From Gnomoniopsis sp. IMI 355080 (taxonomy: Eukaryota; Ascomycota; Sordariomycetes; Diaporthales; Gnomoniaceae), in NCBI GenBank assembly GCA_027946555.1, contig JAPEVC010000022.1, forward strand, positions 62,001-126,000: 64,000 nt of DNA, read 5' to 3'. The notes below the pieces were generated by a model. The model worked only from the letters and a program-made list of their open reading frames with translations. It made no database searches and was not told where the DNA came from. Shown here piece after piece: positions 33,876 through 45,341 of the stretch. Position 1 is the stretch's first letter; every line of letters begins with the position of its first letter. The translations under genes were made by a program, and so were the position numbers.

Positions 33876-35778
33876 GGGCGCAGCCACGGGGCTGGTGCGC
33901 TTCTGTCTGATAAGTCCTTCTACGTATTTGGAATCACATAATACCACCGGCTGTACGATCGGAGAAACTGTATAGGCCGTTGGGTGGAAGGATGACAAGT
34001 GCCAGGGCTTGCGCCGTTTTGCTGTGCCGCCTCGCTAAGTAGTCGGAGAGGCGGAGAGCACAATAGAAGGAGGGTATTTTCCGACCATTGGAAGCCTAGC
34101 CGTTCGATAGCCTTGGAATCTAAGGTCGACTCGGTGAGGTTTGTGCCCAAGTGCATCATTGACACGACCTTGATGCCTGTCTAGACAATCTTGGAAGGCT
34201 GCCCGAGTGCGTTGGATAGCGTACCTAGGTAGTTACAGCCACATCGACAGGCATGATCGTGTTGATTACAACTCTCCTCACACTCCAAGAGCCAGCGGGC
34301 ACTGGCTGCGGCTTCTGCTAAGCGTGGACCTGTGGGAGATTGAAACCCTGTCCACGAAGATTTATTGTCAGCCACGATGAAGCAGGACAATGACATAAGC
34401 TTGCACACGTCTATTGCGTGCGTCAGATTGCAATCCATCGCAACAAGCATTGGAATCCAATTCGAGAGGCTGACGAATGGCTGGACTCTGCCTCCCCTGT
34501 AAGCTTGAACCCAAGAGCCATCAATTCCCATTTGCCACTGGGAGGATTATAATGCATGGTAAGTACATATGCATTGTAAGCAACTTCCTGCGTCGAATCG
34601 GACTTCACGAAAATAAGCAGACTTGGTACACTATACAAGACAGGTAATCAGGCGAGATGGACAATGATTTCTCACAGTCCAACGCGCTAGTTAGGTACAT
34701 TAGCTCAGACCGTGTTTGTTTGCCCATGGCAAAGATCTGAGGAAGTCAATTCGTAGGTGGATGGACTAATGTGTTATTTCTGTGCAGCAGCATACAATGC
34801 TCCACTTTGGCATGATGAGAGATAATGATACATGGGTCCAGGAAAGAAACTCTAGTCACGTCTCATCCACACCTTAGGACAAAACAGAAGGGAGGATGTT
34901 TGACATCATCACTCCTATGTTGTATAACTGGGTGTGGGAAGCAGAGGCAGCAATGTCCTTCTTTGCCCCTAGCCGGCCTGCAAGTGAGTTTCTAGATACA
35001 CACTTCATTGAAAGTAATAACACTGATGAACAAATTTACAAAGAACACATACTATCAGATACAATGTAGTAGCAAGATCATTATAATACAGAAATGCATA
35101 AGGTTAATGGGATCAAATAAATTGTGATTAATTCAATGTCCAAGGAATGGTGACGCAATTTAGTACAATATCTGTGCGTAACTCTTCGCTATTCTTTCCT
35201 TCTAGAACTCGATTTTTTTGCTCACTAAGCCCAATCACAAGAAGCACACAGAATATTTTCGTACGTGGACTTCTGTCTGTGGCAACACATCGTATCTTCA
35301 TCATATTGCCACCCTCCGCAAGGCATGCTACCTAGGTACCCTATATCTTCATAATGCAGTGACCGCTTTTTCATAGCCGTCTCTGGTCTTTCTCTCAACC
35401 GAGCAGAAGTCTCGCAAATTAGTCCGCGGCTTACTGTTGTGTGCTTCACTACGCATCAGGTTTATCAGCACTTCAGAGCAAAAGACTAGTTTTAGGCGTC
35501 AATAGTCGATGCTCAGCCCTCCGTGTTGGTGTTGCTGACCGGAGCAAACCGTTGTATTCACGAGTCCTCAGGTTTCAGGAAGGAGGTCACCCCTTGGAAT
35601 ATCATCAGTGTGGCTGAAATCCTTCAAAATGCTGACACCGGGCGGCCTCGCTCCACTGAAATTTCCGCGCAAAGCTCGAGCAATATGCGTCAGATGGCCA
35701 GTAAAGGGTAGATTGCCACCGAAGTAAAATCGCATCGTAGGGCCGAGTCGAAAGCGTGTTCATGGCACAGCGAGTCGA

Positions 35779-35786
35779 TATATAAA
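35779..35786 (+). promoter_or_regulatory. TATA box of FAD oxidase 2
   Basis: TATATAAA lies 116 bp before the preferred ATG at 35902. This spacing favours 35902 over the in-frame ATG at 35827, which would leave almost no leader. Confidence 0.55.
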
Positions 35787-35901
35787 TACTTGCGTAGTGA
35801 GCATCTTCCATCGTTGGCTGAAAACAATGCGGCAACTCGTTTCACATTACCTCTACTTGTCCCTTATAGCCACTTATCAGCGGCAGGTCAAGCATTTGGC
35901 C

Positions 35902-37647
35902 ATGTCGTCAAAATATGGAAGTCGATTTCTTACGGGGGCTGTGTTCGCAACTTTGCTCCCCGCGGTCCTTGGGGCCAATTCCACAGCCTCCGGGAAAGCG
36001 GAATGCCGAGTCCTCCCGGGGGACGCCTCCTGGCCCTCTCTAGATCTTTGGGCTCAACTGAATTCTTCTATCGACGGCAGGCTGCTCAGCAGTCTTCCTC
36101 TAGGAGCTGTTTGTCACGACCCCTACTACGACGACGCAGCATGCAGCAATGTCCGTGATAACTGGGATCTACCAATCATGTACGAGGAGAGTCCCATTAC
36201 GCCCATGAGCTACTGGATGCAGAATTCGACATGCGACCCCTGGACTGATCGTAGTCTCCCCTGTGAGCTCGGTAACATGGCACCGTATGCCATCAATATT
36301 TCGGCCCCAGCGGATGTGGCCGCTGGACTCAGCTTTGCTCACAAGAACAACATCCGCGTCACAATTAAGAACACAGGCCACGATTACACTGGAAAATCGG
36401 TTGGGAAGGGTTCCCTAGCAATTTGGACCCACAATCTCCGGGATATCAGCGTCATTCGCAACTACAGCCAGCCCTGGCATACGGGGCCAGCCCTCAAGCT
36501 CGGATCTGGAGTCCGTGGCTACGAAGCCTACAAAGCGGCTCACGACGCAGGTCTTCGCGTCGTTGGGGGCGACTGTCCTACCGTTGGCATTGCGGGAGGA
36601 TTCATTCAGGGTGGAGGCCATTCGCCACTCGCTGGATATTATGGCATGGCCTCAGACAACGTCCTTGAATGGGAGGTGGTGCTGGCAAATGGTACCTTCG
36701 TCACCGCCACGCCCGGACACAACGAGGATCTGTACTTTGCGCTTGCAGGAGCAGGACCGTCGACTTTCGGCGTCGTCACGTCCGTTACGCTTCGCGCCTT
36801 CCAGGATGGACCGGTCGGTGGCGCGCAACTCATCATCAATCGCGAGGGCATCGATAACGAGACCTTTTGGAAAGCCTACACCTACTTCCAAGAGGAACTG
36901 CCCGGCCTTAATCAAGGACGTGCCCAGACTGCATTTGCTGTAATGGCCTCGGAATTATACATCCAGGCTGTCACAAGGCCAGGGTACAACGAGACCCAGA
37001 TGCGACAGTTGCTTTCCAATCTCACCACGAAGATTGACACCCTCGGTATCGAGTACAACTACACGGTCACGTCATTCCCAACGTATCTGGACCACTTCAC
37101 TCAGTACTTTGGTCCGGCGCCCTGGGGTCAGTATGTCGTGGGTGAGCTGATGACTGGGCGTATGATACCCGTCGAGGTCAGCGAGTCTTCCACAGAGACA
37201 GTCGTGCAGGCTTTCCGCGACATCGTAGACACAACACAAATCATCATTGGCTCCACCGCTCAGGATGTTTCGGTGCAGCCATACCGCACTCCTGTTGCGA
37301 GGAACGCTGTTATGCCTGGCTGGCGTACGGCCCTACACACTCTGCTAATGCAGAGCTACTACAACTCTTCTATTTCGTGGCCTGAAAAGCAGGCACTGCA
37401 GACTCAACTCATCAATCTGGCTCAGAAACGTATCGACTCAGTCGTGCCACACGATACGGGAACTCACTTGAACGAAGCCAATTTTTCACCATACATCGAC
37501 TGGAAGACCCAGTTCTATGGCAGCAATTATCCAGAATTGTTAGACATCAAGCACAAGTACGACCCCAACAACATATTTTGGGCAGTTACTGCAGTTGGTT
37601 CGGACGCTATGAAATTTCATGAGGATGGGCATCTGTGTAAAGCATGA
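35902..37647 (+). CDS. BBE-type FAD-linked oxidoreductase 2
   Basis: Second predicted secreted BBE-family flavin oxidase, intronless, 581 aa from the ATG at 35902. That start gives a canonical signal peptide (MSSKYGSRFLTGAVFATLLP); an in-frame ATG at 35827 would bury it. The FAD domain has NTGHDYTGKSVGKG with His about residue 160 and GGDCPTVGIAGGF with Cys about 225, the two covalent flavin ligands of the family, then GGGHSPL and FALAGAGPSTFGVV. The BBE C-terminal block has HLNEANFSPYIDW and FYGSNYPELLDIK. Many N-glycosylation sites. It shares layout and both ends with the oxidase at 30976 but has lost or never had its two introns. Probably a tailoring oxidase of the cluster; ring closure or alcohol oxidation are possible and not distinguishable here. 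Confidence 0.87.
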   Translation: MSSKYGSRFLTGAVFATLLPAVLGANSTASGKAECRVLPGDASWPSLDLWAQLNSSIDGRLLSSLPLGAVCHDPYYDDAACSNVRDNWDLPIMYEESPITPMSYWMQNSTCDPWTDRSLPCELGNMAPYAINISAPADVAAGLSFAHKNNIRVTIKNTGHDYTGKSVGKGSLAIWTHNLRDISVIRNYSQPWHTGPALKLGSGVRGYEAYKAAHDAGLRVVGGDCPTVGIAGGFIQGGGHSPLAGYYGMASDNVLEWEVVLANGTFVTATPGHNEDLYFALAGAGPSTFGVVTSVTLRAFQDGPVGGAQLIINREGIDNETFWKAYTYFQEELPGLNQGRAQTAFAVMASELYIQAVTRPGYNETQMRQLLSNLTTKIDTLGIEYNYTVTSFPTYLDHFTQYFGPAPWGQYVVGELMTGRMIPVEVSESSTETVVQAFRDIVDTTQIIIGSTAQDVSVQPYRTPVARNAVMPGWRTALHTLLMQSYYNSSISWPEKQALQTQLINLAQKRIDSVVPHDTGTHLNEANFSPYIDWKTQFYGSNYPELLDIKHKYDPNNIFWAVTAVGSDAMKFHEDGHLCKA

Positions 37648-38662
37648 TTCTATGATGGTTGACTTTGAATGCACGTCGACGTGGCTCTATTAGAAGATGA
37701 TTCCAAACTTATTGAGGATCAGGAGTCATTCATAGAGTGACCTTGCGAGATATCTGTTACAAAGACTTTTATTCCAAAGATTCGAAAGTATAGATATAGA
37801 CTTACTTTCATTAGCTAGATTTGTAACAAATTCTTGTACATTGCGACTTTGATTCGCACTTTTACTTTCACGAAAAAGGTTCCAAGGTTCCTAGGACCGT
37901 GAACTCAAACTATCGCCACATAAGAGACTAACTTATTACACAGGTCTAACAGCATACGCATATGGGGCATTGGCATATAGCTTTTCTCTTATTGAGAGGG
38001 AGGAATCGCAGGCTTGTTGGACCGAAATCCGAACTACTCAGACGTTCAGCTGGGCTTGCTCGGGCGGTGCTCAGTCAACAGTAACGTTCCCGTAGCAGTC
38101 TCTTTTCTCATTTCTTGTCCATAGCTTTCAGCAAAATGCGCAAATGAGAAAATGGACGGAAATTTTGTTCTCCAACAATGTCAAGTCTCACAGTGAATGT
38201 CGATCTACCTACCTAGGTACCTAGGTACTCCTGACCCTGATAGGTACGTGTAGTAAGAATACCTAGGTAAAGACTTTGAGGGCATTCGTCTGTATGCAAC
38301 CCGGATCCCGTTGATTTGGCTACTCAACAATATGTCCTTCGCATCTGCCAGGCCTACATACGCTCTCCGTGGCTGGAAAGTACTTTTGTGTAATGAATTG
38401 AGAGTTTCAGGTTTGATGGACCATTCTGTCTTTGCAAGCCGTGATAAAAAGTCTACTTAGATACAGGGTTGATGTGCGTCCACGGGTTGTGCGTTGTGCG
38501 TTGTTTGAAGTCTTTATTATCTGCCCGCGGGCCCCCGGGCAAGCTCTGTGTGAATCTGTCTAGCCCCGTGTCCAGGTAGCGCGAATCGCAACCGGCACCT
38601 TTACATGGTTGTGACTATTGCTGTGTCCTCTCACAATCGACCTAAGTAGGCCCCGGTCGCAT
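37648..38662. other. Intergenic between convergent genes
   Basis: About 1 kb without a gene. A compact cluster of TACCTAGGTA motifs lies at 38208-38270. A GC-rich near-palindrome of C and G (GCCCGCGGGCCCCCGGGC) lies at about 38521-38538. Confidence 0.55.
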
Positions 38663-39719
38663 CTACCAAGGGTGGATGTTGTCAATTGTTTCGTTGAAGA
38701 ACTTCTCTGAATGCTCCTTCTTGGTAGCTTTCTCAATCTAAGCGACCACAGTCAATACACCATCCGAGTCTTGTCTCAAGGGGACTCATTTGCGGCTACA
38801 CTTACGATGTTCGCGGTCTGCTTCGAACTATGCTTCAAAGTCAAAGGTGCTTCCTCCAAGCCGAAAGCACGGGCTCCAGAATTTCCCATGTCAGTTTGGA
38901 CAAGCCTGATACGCTGGTTAATAATGCGTGATGCTTGCTGGGCGCAAAAATGGAGCAAATGGATAGACAAAGTGACGCATAAGTTGCCAACTTACCCTGG
39001 ATGAATCAGGAGAGTGATGAGCCAGTCATTCTCCATACCCATCTTAACGACCAGATAGTTTGCCAAGACCTTGGAACCACCGTAGCTGGAGTTGGGGTAC
39101 GGATACTGGGGCATATTGGTCAGGCTGCCTCCAGCTGCGCTGATGAAGACGAAGCGAGGGCTTTCAGATTTCCGGAGAAGGGGGAGTGTGGCCTTGTACA
39201 ACAACAAGACCGAGAATGTGTTGATCATGAGAACCTCCTCTAACTCTTCGAGGGGCATGTCCTCGACAGTGTTGAGCTTGGCAATGCCAGCACTCGATAT
39301 GACCACGTCGATGTCTTGCAAGATTGAGCATCAGCGCTTGTGCTGCCAAAATCGGCATGGCAAGAAGACGTGTTTCACTTTGGGGACTGGTACTCACGAT
39401 CAACCCCATCACTCTGGATCGACTTGACGGCGTCGAAAGGGTCAGTCCGGCTGGAAGAGTCAATTTTGGCCAAGATGACCTTGGTGTTCTCGCCCTTATA
39501 GTCAACGTGAAGGAGTTCCTGAGCGGCATCCACATTTCGCACTGCGGCCACAATCGTGTTGTTGGGGAGTGCGACGTAGTAGTCGAACATGCCACGGCCA
39601 ATGCCTTCAGGTACAGTCAGTCAGTGTCTTGTACGTGATCAATGGGAACGTAAGGAGGGGGCAATCAAAGCGCACGTACCGCGATGCGCGCCGGTGATGA
39701 GATACGTCTTGCCTTGCAT
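38663..39719 (-). CDS. Short-chain dehydrogenase/reductase 1 (nor-1-like ketoreductase)
   Basis: Classical SDR, 246 aa, predicted cytosolic NAD(P)H-dependent ketoreductase. Five exons (minus): 39719-39680, 39604-39398, 39314-38996, 38905-38806 and 38737-38663. All junctions restore family motifs: the cofactor loop TGAHRGIGRG spans intron 1, VDHIDVVISSAG spans intron 2, HPGLVQTDMGN spans intron 3, and a short final exon ends IHPW. The active site has Ser of FISAAGGS and Tyr/Lys of YGGSK. The closest pattern I know is the norsolorinic-acid ketoreductase group of aflatoxin pathways, a frequent partner of fungal PKSs. It has a sister gene at 40591 with matching intron positions, indicating tandem duplication. 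Substrate unknown. Confidence 0.85.
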
Positions 39720-40590
39720 GCTTGTGATAGATGTGATGTGAGATGAAGAATTGATTCGGTTGTAGAGAATTTCGAGGAGGATAAGAGGAAAAGAAAGGAA
39801 TGAGAAGAATTATATGCTGAGGCGGACACTTGGGTATGGTTCCCGCCCCCGCGCGTGTGGCTTGTTGACTCCTTTGTTTGTGCAGGTGTATTTCTAAGCA
39901 GTTGCCTGCACGGTCAGCACGGTGATGCGCCGATCAGAACTGCATGGAGATTGTGTCTTAATAAATGGACGGGCCTCACGCAGGGGTAATTCGATTTATA
40001 TTTGATCAGGTGCCTGCCGTCAGTTACTCAGATGATGTTCTTGAAATCGACAAGTTACACACAAGACCTCGTATATATTCGCAGTGCATAGAATACCACC
40101 TTTACCTACGTATCTCAGTCGTGACCAGTGATCACTGACCTCGGAAAACACTCGTTTCTTTACAGACCATTTTCATCTAACTTTTATAATAACTTGTGCT
40201 TATACTGGCTATCTTGTCGCAATTCTCAGCCACGGTGCAAGTATTATTTCCATATGTGTCCACTGGCACCTTGGAACCGCGAACTCACCCGCCACAGCGC
40301 AGCCAGCACCACAAGAGTACGTACGACCACACCTAGATGTCCCATAGTTGCTTCCTTCCTACCATTGATGAATGGAGGGTTCAAAACAGTCACATTTTGG
40401 AATATGATCAGGAAATACATTCGAATTGCGCAAGTTTGTCTGGATATCGACGTGTGTTTCATCTTCTGCAAATACCTAGGTAGCCCGATAGTAACATGTT
40501 ACATGCTCATCTAAGTACAAAAGATCCGAAAGTGTTCCCCAATTTCGTGTGCAGAGCGCTAAAGCGCATCTGTCGCTTCAGGTCTCTGAT
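39720..40590. other. Promoter region of SDR 1 and 3' flank of SDR 2
   Basis: No gene. Holds GTGACCAGTGATCA at 40121-40134, overlapping a perfect 12-bp palindrome CAGTGATCACTG (40126-40137), about 400 bp upstream of the SDR 1 start, and a TACCTAGGTA motif near 40480. Confidence 0.5.
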
Positions 40591-41623
40591 TTAGAACGCC
40601 ATCTCCGTTCCATCGAACTGGAAAAACTTGCCCGAGGCGTTGGCGCGGGTAGCAGTATCAATCTGGACAATCAATCAGTTGGGCCACCATCTCATTGAAC
40701 ATACCCAACGGAAAGTACTCACCCTCTTGACAAGTTCACCGACACTGGTGCTGACAGGCACGAAGGCTTGCTCGAAGCCAAACATCTTGGCACCTGAGTT
40801 GCCCATATCGGTTTGGGCAAATCTGTCGTCGAGTTTTAGCATTGGAAAATCTTGCGAACAAGTGTTGCGTACACAGAAGATTGGCAGGAGTGTATCTAGG
40901 TATGAGAACTTGAAACTAGACTCCACTCACCCTGGGTTGTACACGAAGGCAGTAAGCCAAGTGTTTTCGAATTGAGCGCGGCGGACCAAGTAGTTAAGGG
41001 CAGCCTTGCCAGCTCCGTAGGCTCCGAGTTTGTAGGGCGTATTAGCCTCTAGCTCACCAATACTGGCAGCTTCAGTAGAGACGCCAACGAAGATAGGCTT
41101 TCCGTCACCCTTCTTGTCCGCGGTGGCCTTCAGCAATGGGTACAGTGCCTTGTACAGGACTAGAGGGCCAATGGTGTTTGTGTCGAAAAGCTTGCGGAAT
41201 TCATCAATGTTGATATTGTGGACCTCGTGGAAAATATTTCCAATGCCAGCATTCGCAACGACAATGTCTAAGGAGGTGATTCCCTTAGCCTGAAGGGCCT
41301 TGACAGCCTCCTCCGGATCCGTCTCCGAGGTGCTGTCAATTTTGACAATAATCAAGGAGCTCTCTGAGGCAGGCTTGATCTCCTTGAGGCTCTTCGTGGT
41401 GGGAGCCTCCGTGTCACGCACAGCGGCAATGACAGTGTATCCGGGCTTGGAGAGATATGCCTCGACCACACCACGTCCAATGCCTGTAAATCATGTCAGA
41501 AACGGGTCCGGTTGTCAGTTTGGGACTGAGCAGGCTTTGGTGAAACCAAATTTTGAGACTTCTCTTTGTACCGGGTTACATACCTCGATTGCCGCCCGTG
41601 ACAAGGATAGTAGTGGTGCTCAT
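40591..41623 (-). CDS. Short-chain dehydrogenase/reductase 2 (nor-1-like ketoreductase)
   Basis: Classical SDR, 254 aa, NAD(P)H-dependent. Exons (minus): 41623-41584, 41483-40931, 40822-40723 and 40662-40591. The splices restore TGGNRGIGRG (cofactor loop, residues 9-18), PGFAQTDMGN, and a last exon beginning IDTATRANASGKFF. The catalytic region has VVANAGIGN, a Ser in VGVSTEAAS and Tyr/Lys in YGAGK. Relative to SDR 1 it lacks one internal intron, but introns 1, 3 and 4 sit at equivalent codons and phases, and the penultimate exon is exactly 100 nt in both. The ATG at 41623 places the Rossmann motif correctly; upstream in-frame ATGs would add an unrelated leader. Probably a ketoreductase in the cluster; may act on a different oxidation state than its sister. 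Confidence 0.86.
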
Positions 41624-42971
41624 TATCACGATGGACTGGGTAATGGATGATGATAATTCTTGTGTACTAAGTAGTAACCGTCGTCTTGAGAAGGTGAGGT
41701 GGAGAGAAAAGCGATGCGTGATACGGCGGAGAATGATTGCTTCAAGTTGTAACTCTGTTGAACATGTTATAATGCAGTCAGGGAACCCCTTTTCCACCAA
41801 AATGAGAGCTCCATTTGTCAGCCCTCAATCCTTTGATCAAACAGGCGTTCTTTTCAGGCCTCGTAGAAAGCGCGGAAGTATGAATTTGTCAGCTCACAAA
41901 GGGACCTGTGGTCCGTACCTCCGCCGCGTGCGGCGTCACATGTAACCTGTTTCCTTTTTGCCTTCAAGCCCAGGGTCTGCTCTGCAAGTCTGCCCGTCTG
42001 CCTATTCACATTGTGCTGGCTTGGAATGGAAGGTGAGCCCCCACTCTCAGCCGACGCCATGTCTCATGCAGTCAGACGCGGGACGGTATGATGATGGATC
42101 GAGCCGCATTTACCGTTGTTGGGCTGACATCAGCGAGCGAAATGGGTGTGTACCACGCACGACATGTTGCATCTTGGCAATGAATTACTGCGTTGATCTT
42201 CCCGACTCCTTCTAAGATGATACTTGACTACCTGAGGATTGGTTTCACGACCGAGAAAGCTTCGCAGCTACAGGTGTCGTGCCGATGTCAATCGACTTCT
42301 TTTTCAGTACCCAGATGCCAACTTGGACGCACAGCCACACGTTGAAACAGTACATGTGTGCTCGACAAAGAACACAAACCCCAATGGATCAACTGCCCCT
42401 GCATCGAGCCCTGCATAAATGTGTGTCTCACTGCAGTAGCCCAACCTGCAACGAAACGAGAACACCGACCACCCTCACAGGTTCCAGATCATGGGGGTTT
42501 ACCTTGGCTCTCGCAAAGACATGAGCTGATTGCGGCTTTATTCACTCCCATGATAACGTTCCCAGTGAGGTATTGCTCCTGACTCACCGCTGTAATGCAG
42601 CTTCGACAACCAGGTTGATGATCCTACAGTAGAGCCCTCACACCGAGCCAAGAGGCTGCCCGCTAACCCCGAGGGGGACAAATGTCAGCCTCGTTATCGA
42701 CTCCGATGGGGTGATTGGTCCCCAGCAAGACGTGATTGGCCTTTGAAAAGCACGAAGGAACAGACACTTGATGGGCACCGATGGGAAGTAAGACGAACAA
42801 CGGCGATTAGATGTTTCTTCAGATCCACGCTGTGGTCAATAGCTTACTTAGCCGGCTGACTGGTTTTAAATATTTATACATGTTGTAAAGTACTCCACAA
42901 GCTCTAGTTGGAAGATACACCAGCCGGCTGGGATTGTTCTCTAGTACTTACCCAAGGCTCTGAATTCTATT
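41624..42971. other. Divergent intergenic region
   Basis: Shared upstream region of SDR 2 (-) and the bANK regulator (+), about 1.3 kb. AT-rich TTTAAATATTTATACA near 42867 may serve as a TATA-like element for the regulator. No gene seen. Confidence 0.5.
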
Positions 42972-44325
42972 ATGAAATTCTCTCAGTCTACGGAAGCGCT
43001 TGAGCGCCGCAGGCGCCAGAACAGGATTGCTCAACGGAAGTTCCGCAGTAAGCGTTGGGTTTGCATGTGGTGTCAACACCCGTACCCGAATTTCCAACTG
43101 ACAATCCGGCAGACAAGAATTCAAGCGACAACGCACCCAAGGACTCCGTTCCACCGTCGTCCCCGTCACTGGGAATACAGGTCAGGCCTCGGCCTGGGCC
43201 AGGAACTGCGCAAGGCTCTGGTACCAGTCCAGGTAATGTAGTTCAAAGTGCAGCCGGACGGGATACCAGAGCCCGCACACAAGAGCAAAGCCCGGTTTCA
43301 CCGCTGTTGCAACCCCAGTCGCACTTTCACACCGCACATGCATACCTCAGCAGACCACACAGTAGAAACGACCCTACTCAGCAACTCAATGTTTCCAACT
43401 ATCTGATGCCGAGTCCTGGACACTCGGCCGCACCGCAGAATACTATGCTTGACCCGAATTGCCTTCCTCTCGACTCATTTCAAAATTTGATGATGCAGAC
43501 TTCACAAGTGCCTTCGACACCGGTGTCGCCTACATCTCACGATGTTCACGCGTTGGTAGCATAATTTCACTAGAGGCCCCACCTACCATGGCTTGCCAGG
43601 TTCCAAGTTCCAATTCTAATGCAACTCATCATAGACAGCCTTCTACAGTAGATGCTCCTCATGCCTCCAGGATTTCGATGAGCTACTCGGGGGACTTCTG
43701 TCAGAGGAATAGCTTGTCTCAGTGGGACGGACATCGTGGCTTTGGCACTAGGGCTGGGGTCACCGACATGAACGAATTGAGCAAAGTCGTATGGGGCCCC
43801 ACTCCTCCAATCCAAGAAGGCGATACCAGCGATATATCGACCTTTGCGCCACAATATGCCCACACAAGGCTGGGTGAGTCTAGTCATTCTCACAAATCTC
43901 TCAACTCGGGATCGCAGCAGCAGCAGCGACAGCCACTGCAACATTCGGAGCTAGGGGATAGCTCCAACCAAGACTGCGATTCAGATAATGACAGCGAGTT
44001 TAGCCATGACGAGCCACACCAGAGTGCGCTGCACATAGCAGCGGAAGGTGGACATGAGGCACTCGTTGACATGCTCCTGGACTCTGGGTTGGCTGTAGAC
44101 GTGCTCGACAGCGAGGCCGAGACACCTCTTCATCGCGCATCGCGGCATGGTATGGCCGCCGTGGGACGGAAGCTATTGCAGCGTGGAGCGAATCCTAATT
44201 CTGTGAATCTAACAGGCTGGACGCCGGTCCATCTTGCAGTTTCAGCAGGGTCTGCGGGCTTGGTAAAATGTTTGGTAGAGCATGGTGGAGACATATCCAA
44301 GAAAGCCAGGGGAGGATTTACATGA
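42972..44325 (+). CDS. bANK transcription factor (bZIP basic region plus ankyrin repeats, TOXE-like)
   Basis: Likely pathway-specific activator of the cluster. Exon 1 is 42972-43047, exon 2 is 43113-43522 and exon 3 ends at 44325. Exon 3 starts at 43600 (CAG acceptor, 403 aa) or 43576 (411 aa); both keep frame. Residues 9-25 form a bZIP basic region, ERRRRQNRIAQRKFR, with the NxxAQxxFR signature of fungal Yap/Pap1 factors. No leucine zipper follows: the chain passes into a Pro/Ser/Gln-rich segment of about 280 residues. The C-terminus (about 310-400) holds three ankyrin-type repeats (ALHIAAEGGHEALV, PLHRASRHG, PVHLAVSAGSAGLV). This combination defines the bANK family first described for TOXE, regulator of the HC-toxin cluster of Cochliobolus carbonum. 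TOXE has four ankyrin repeats; a shorter array is seen here. Confidence 0.8.
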
Positions 44326-45341
44326 GACGGCTAGGCATCTATTAGATCTTCCGGTACCAAAGATAGACAACTCTCACCTTTAGAAGGGTGACTGAAATCA
44401 CGAGGCTGATTGAAATAAATGCGGGTCACAACTTGTATTTCTACATACTGTGAAACGACTGACTTCAGGATTTCCAACAAGTTACGTTGTTTTATATACA
44501 CAAACAGACGAAGTCCGAAGCACTCGTAATTAGCACTAGCACAATATAGTCAGGTCTGATAATGTGTCCGAACCTTGACTTGGAATTCGTTCGGAAAGCA
44601 AGGTGCAAAAAAATAACGTGGGTACCTAATTGAAGCAGTCACATTACACGTATCTGAGTAAAAGTTGAATAATGGAAGCACGTTATGTCTCGCAGCGGCA
44701 TGCACTGAATTCGTCCTCACAACCACGGACCTCACCTGACGCATGCATGCGAGCCGATGAGATGCGAGGAGGTATCCAAAACCTTACGCCAATAGCACAT
44801 AATCATGGCTCTTACTGCCAATGATAAGGGCTTCATAAAGTCAATTCCCTGCTTGATTAGCTGACACTACCTGCAGATACATTGTCATCTGCATGCGTAT
44901 CTGCATGTGTATTTGATGACCAGCGTACATGTCGTATGCTCCGCAATCCGGAGTAAGCAGCCTGCTGACGGTGTGATTGACAAATTGGACAGGTATCTGT
45001 ATTACTTGCAGAACGAAAATCCAATCTGTTCCGAATGCGTGTTCATCTTGATCCATGACGTTCCACGCGTCGGATCGAAGCAACAAGTTTGCCCGGCCTC
45101 GCGCATCGTGTAGAAGCTCGGGTCCAGACGACCCGCCATGGCCAACTCTAATCAAAAGGGGCCGTAACTTGCTGTATCTACTCGTAGGTCAGGCTTGTGT
45201 CAAAACTCATAAATGCGTTTATTAATTGAATTGATACCCATGAGTGACCAGATACTCTGTCTTCCTAGGCTTCCTCGTGTTGTGCACGTTCTCACTGTAC
45301 AAGTGATAATCCAGCGTACATAGGGCAGTAGCTGTCTGAAC
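44326..45341. other. Intergenic, promoter of P450-1
   Basis: No gene seen in about 1 kb. GTGACCAG occurs at 45244-45251, about 98 bp before the P450-1 start. Confidence 0.5.

Larger units (their letters stand above)
32992..35901. other. Divergent intergenic region between the two FAD oxidases
   Basis: About 2.9 kb. Holds promoters of both oxidases, an 86-bp imperfect direct repeat (33645 and 33791), and a TATA element at 35779. A minus-strand frame around 34181-34531 contains a WLLECEESCNQHDHAC stretch faintly like the N-terminal leader of HET proteins, but is too short and isolated to call. TACCTAGGTA-type motifs lie near 34223 and 35330. Confidence 0.5.

Noticed and set aside
43553..43573. 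An 18-20 nt intron in the bANK gene (GTAGCA...CTAG)
   Set aside because: Too short for splicing. A 77-nt intron (43523-43599) or a 53-nt one (43523-43575) explains the frame change with normal lengths.
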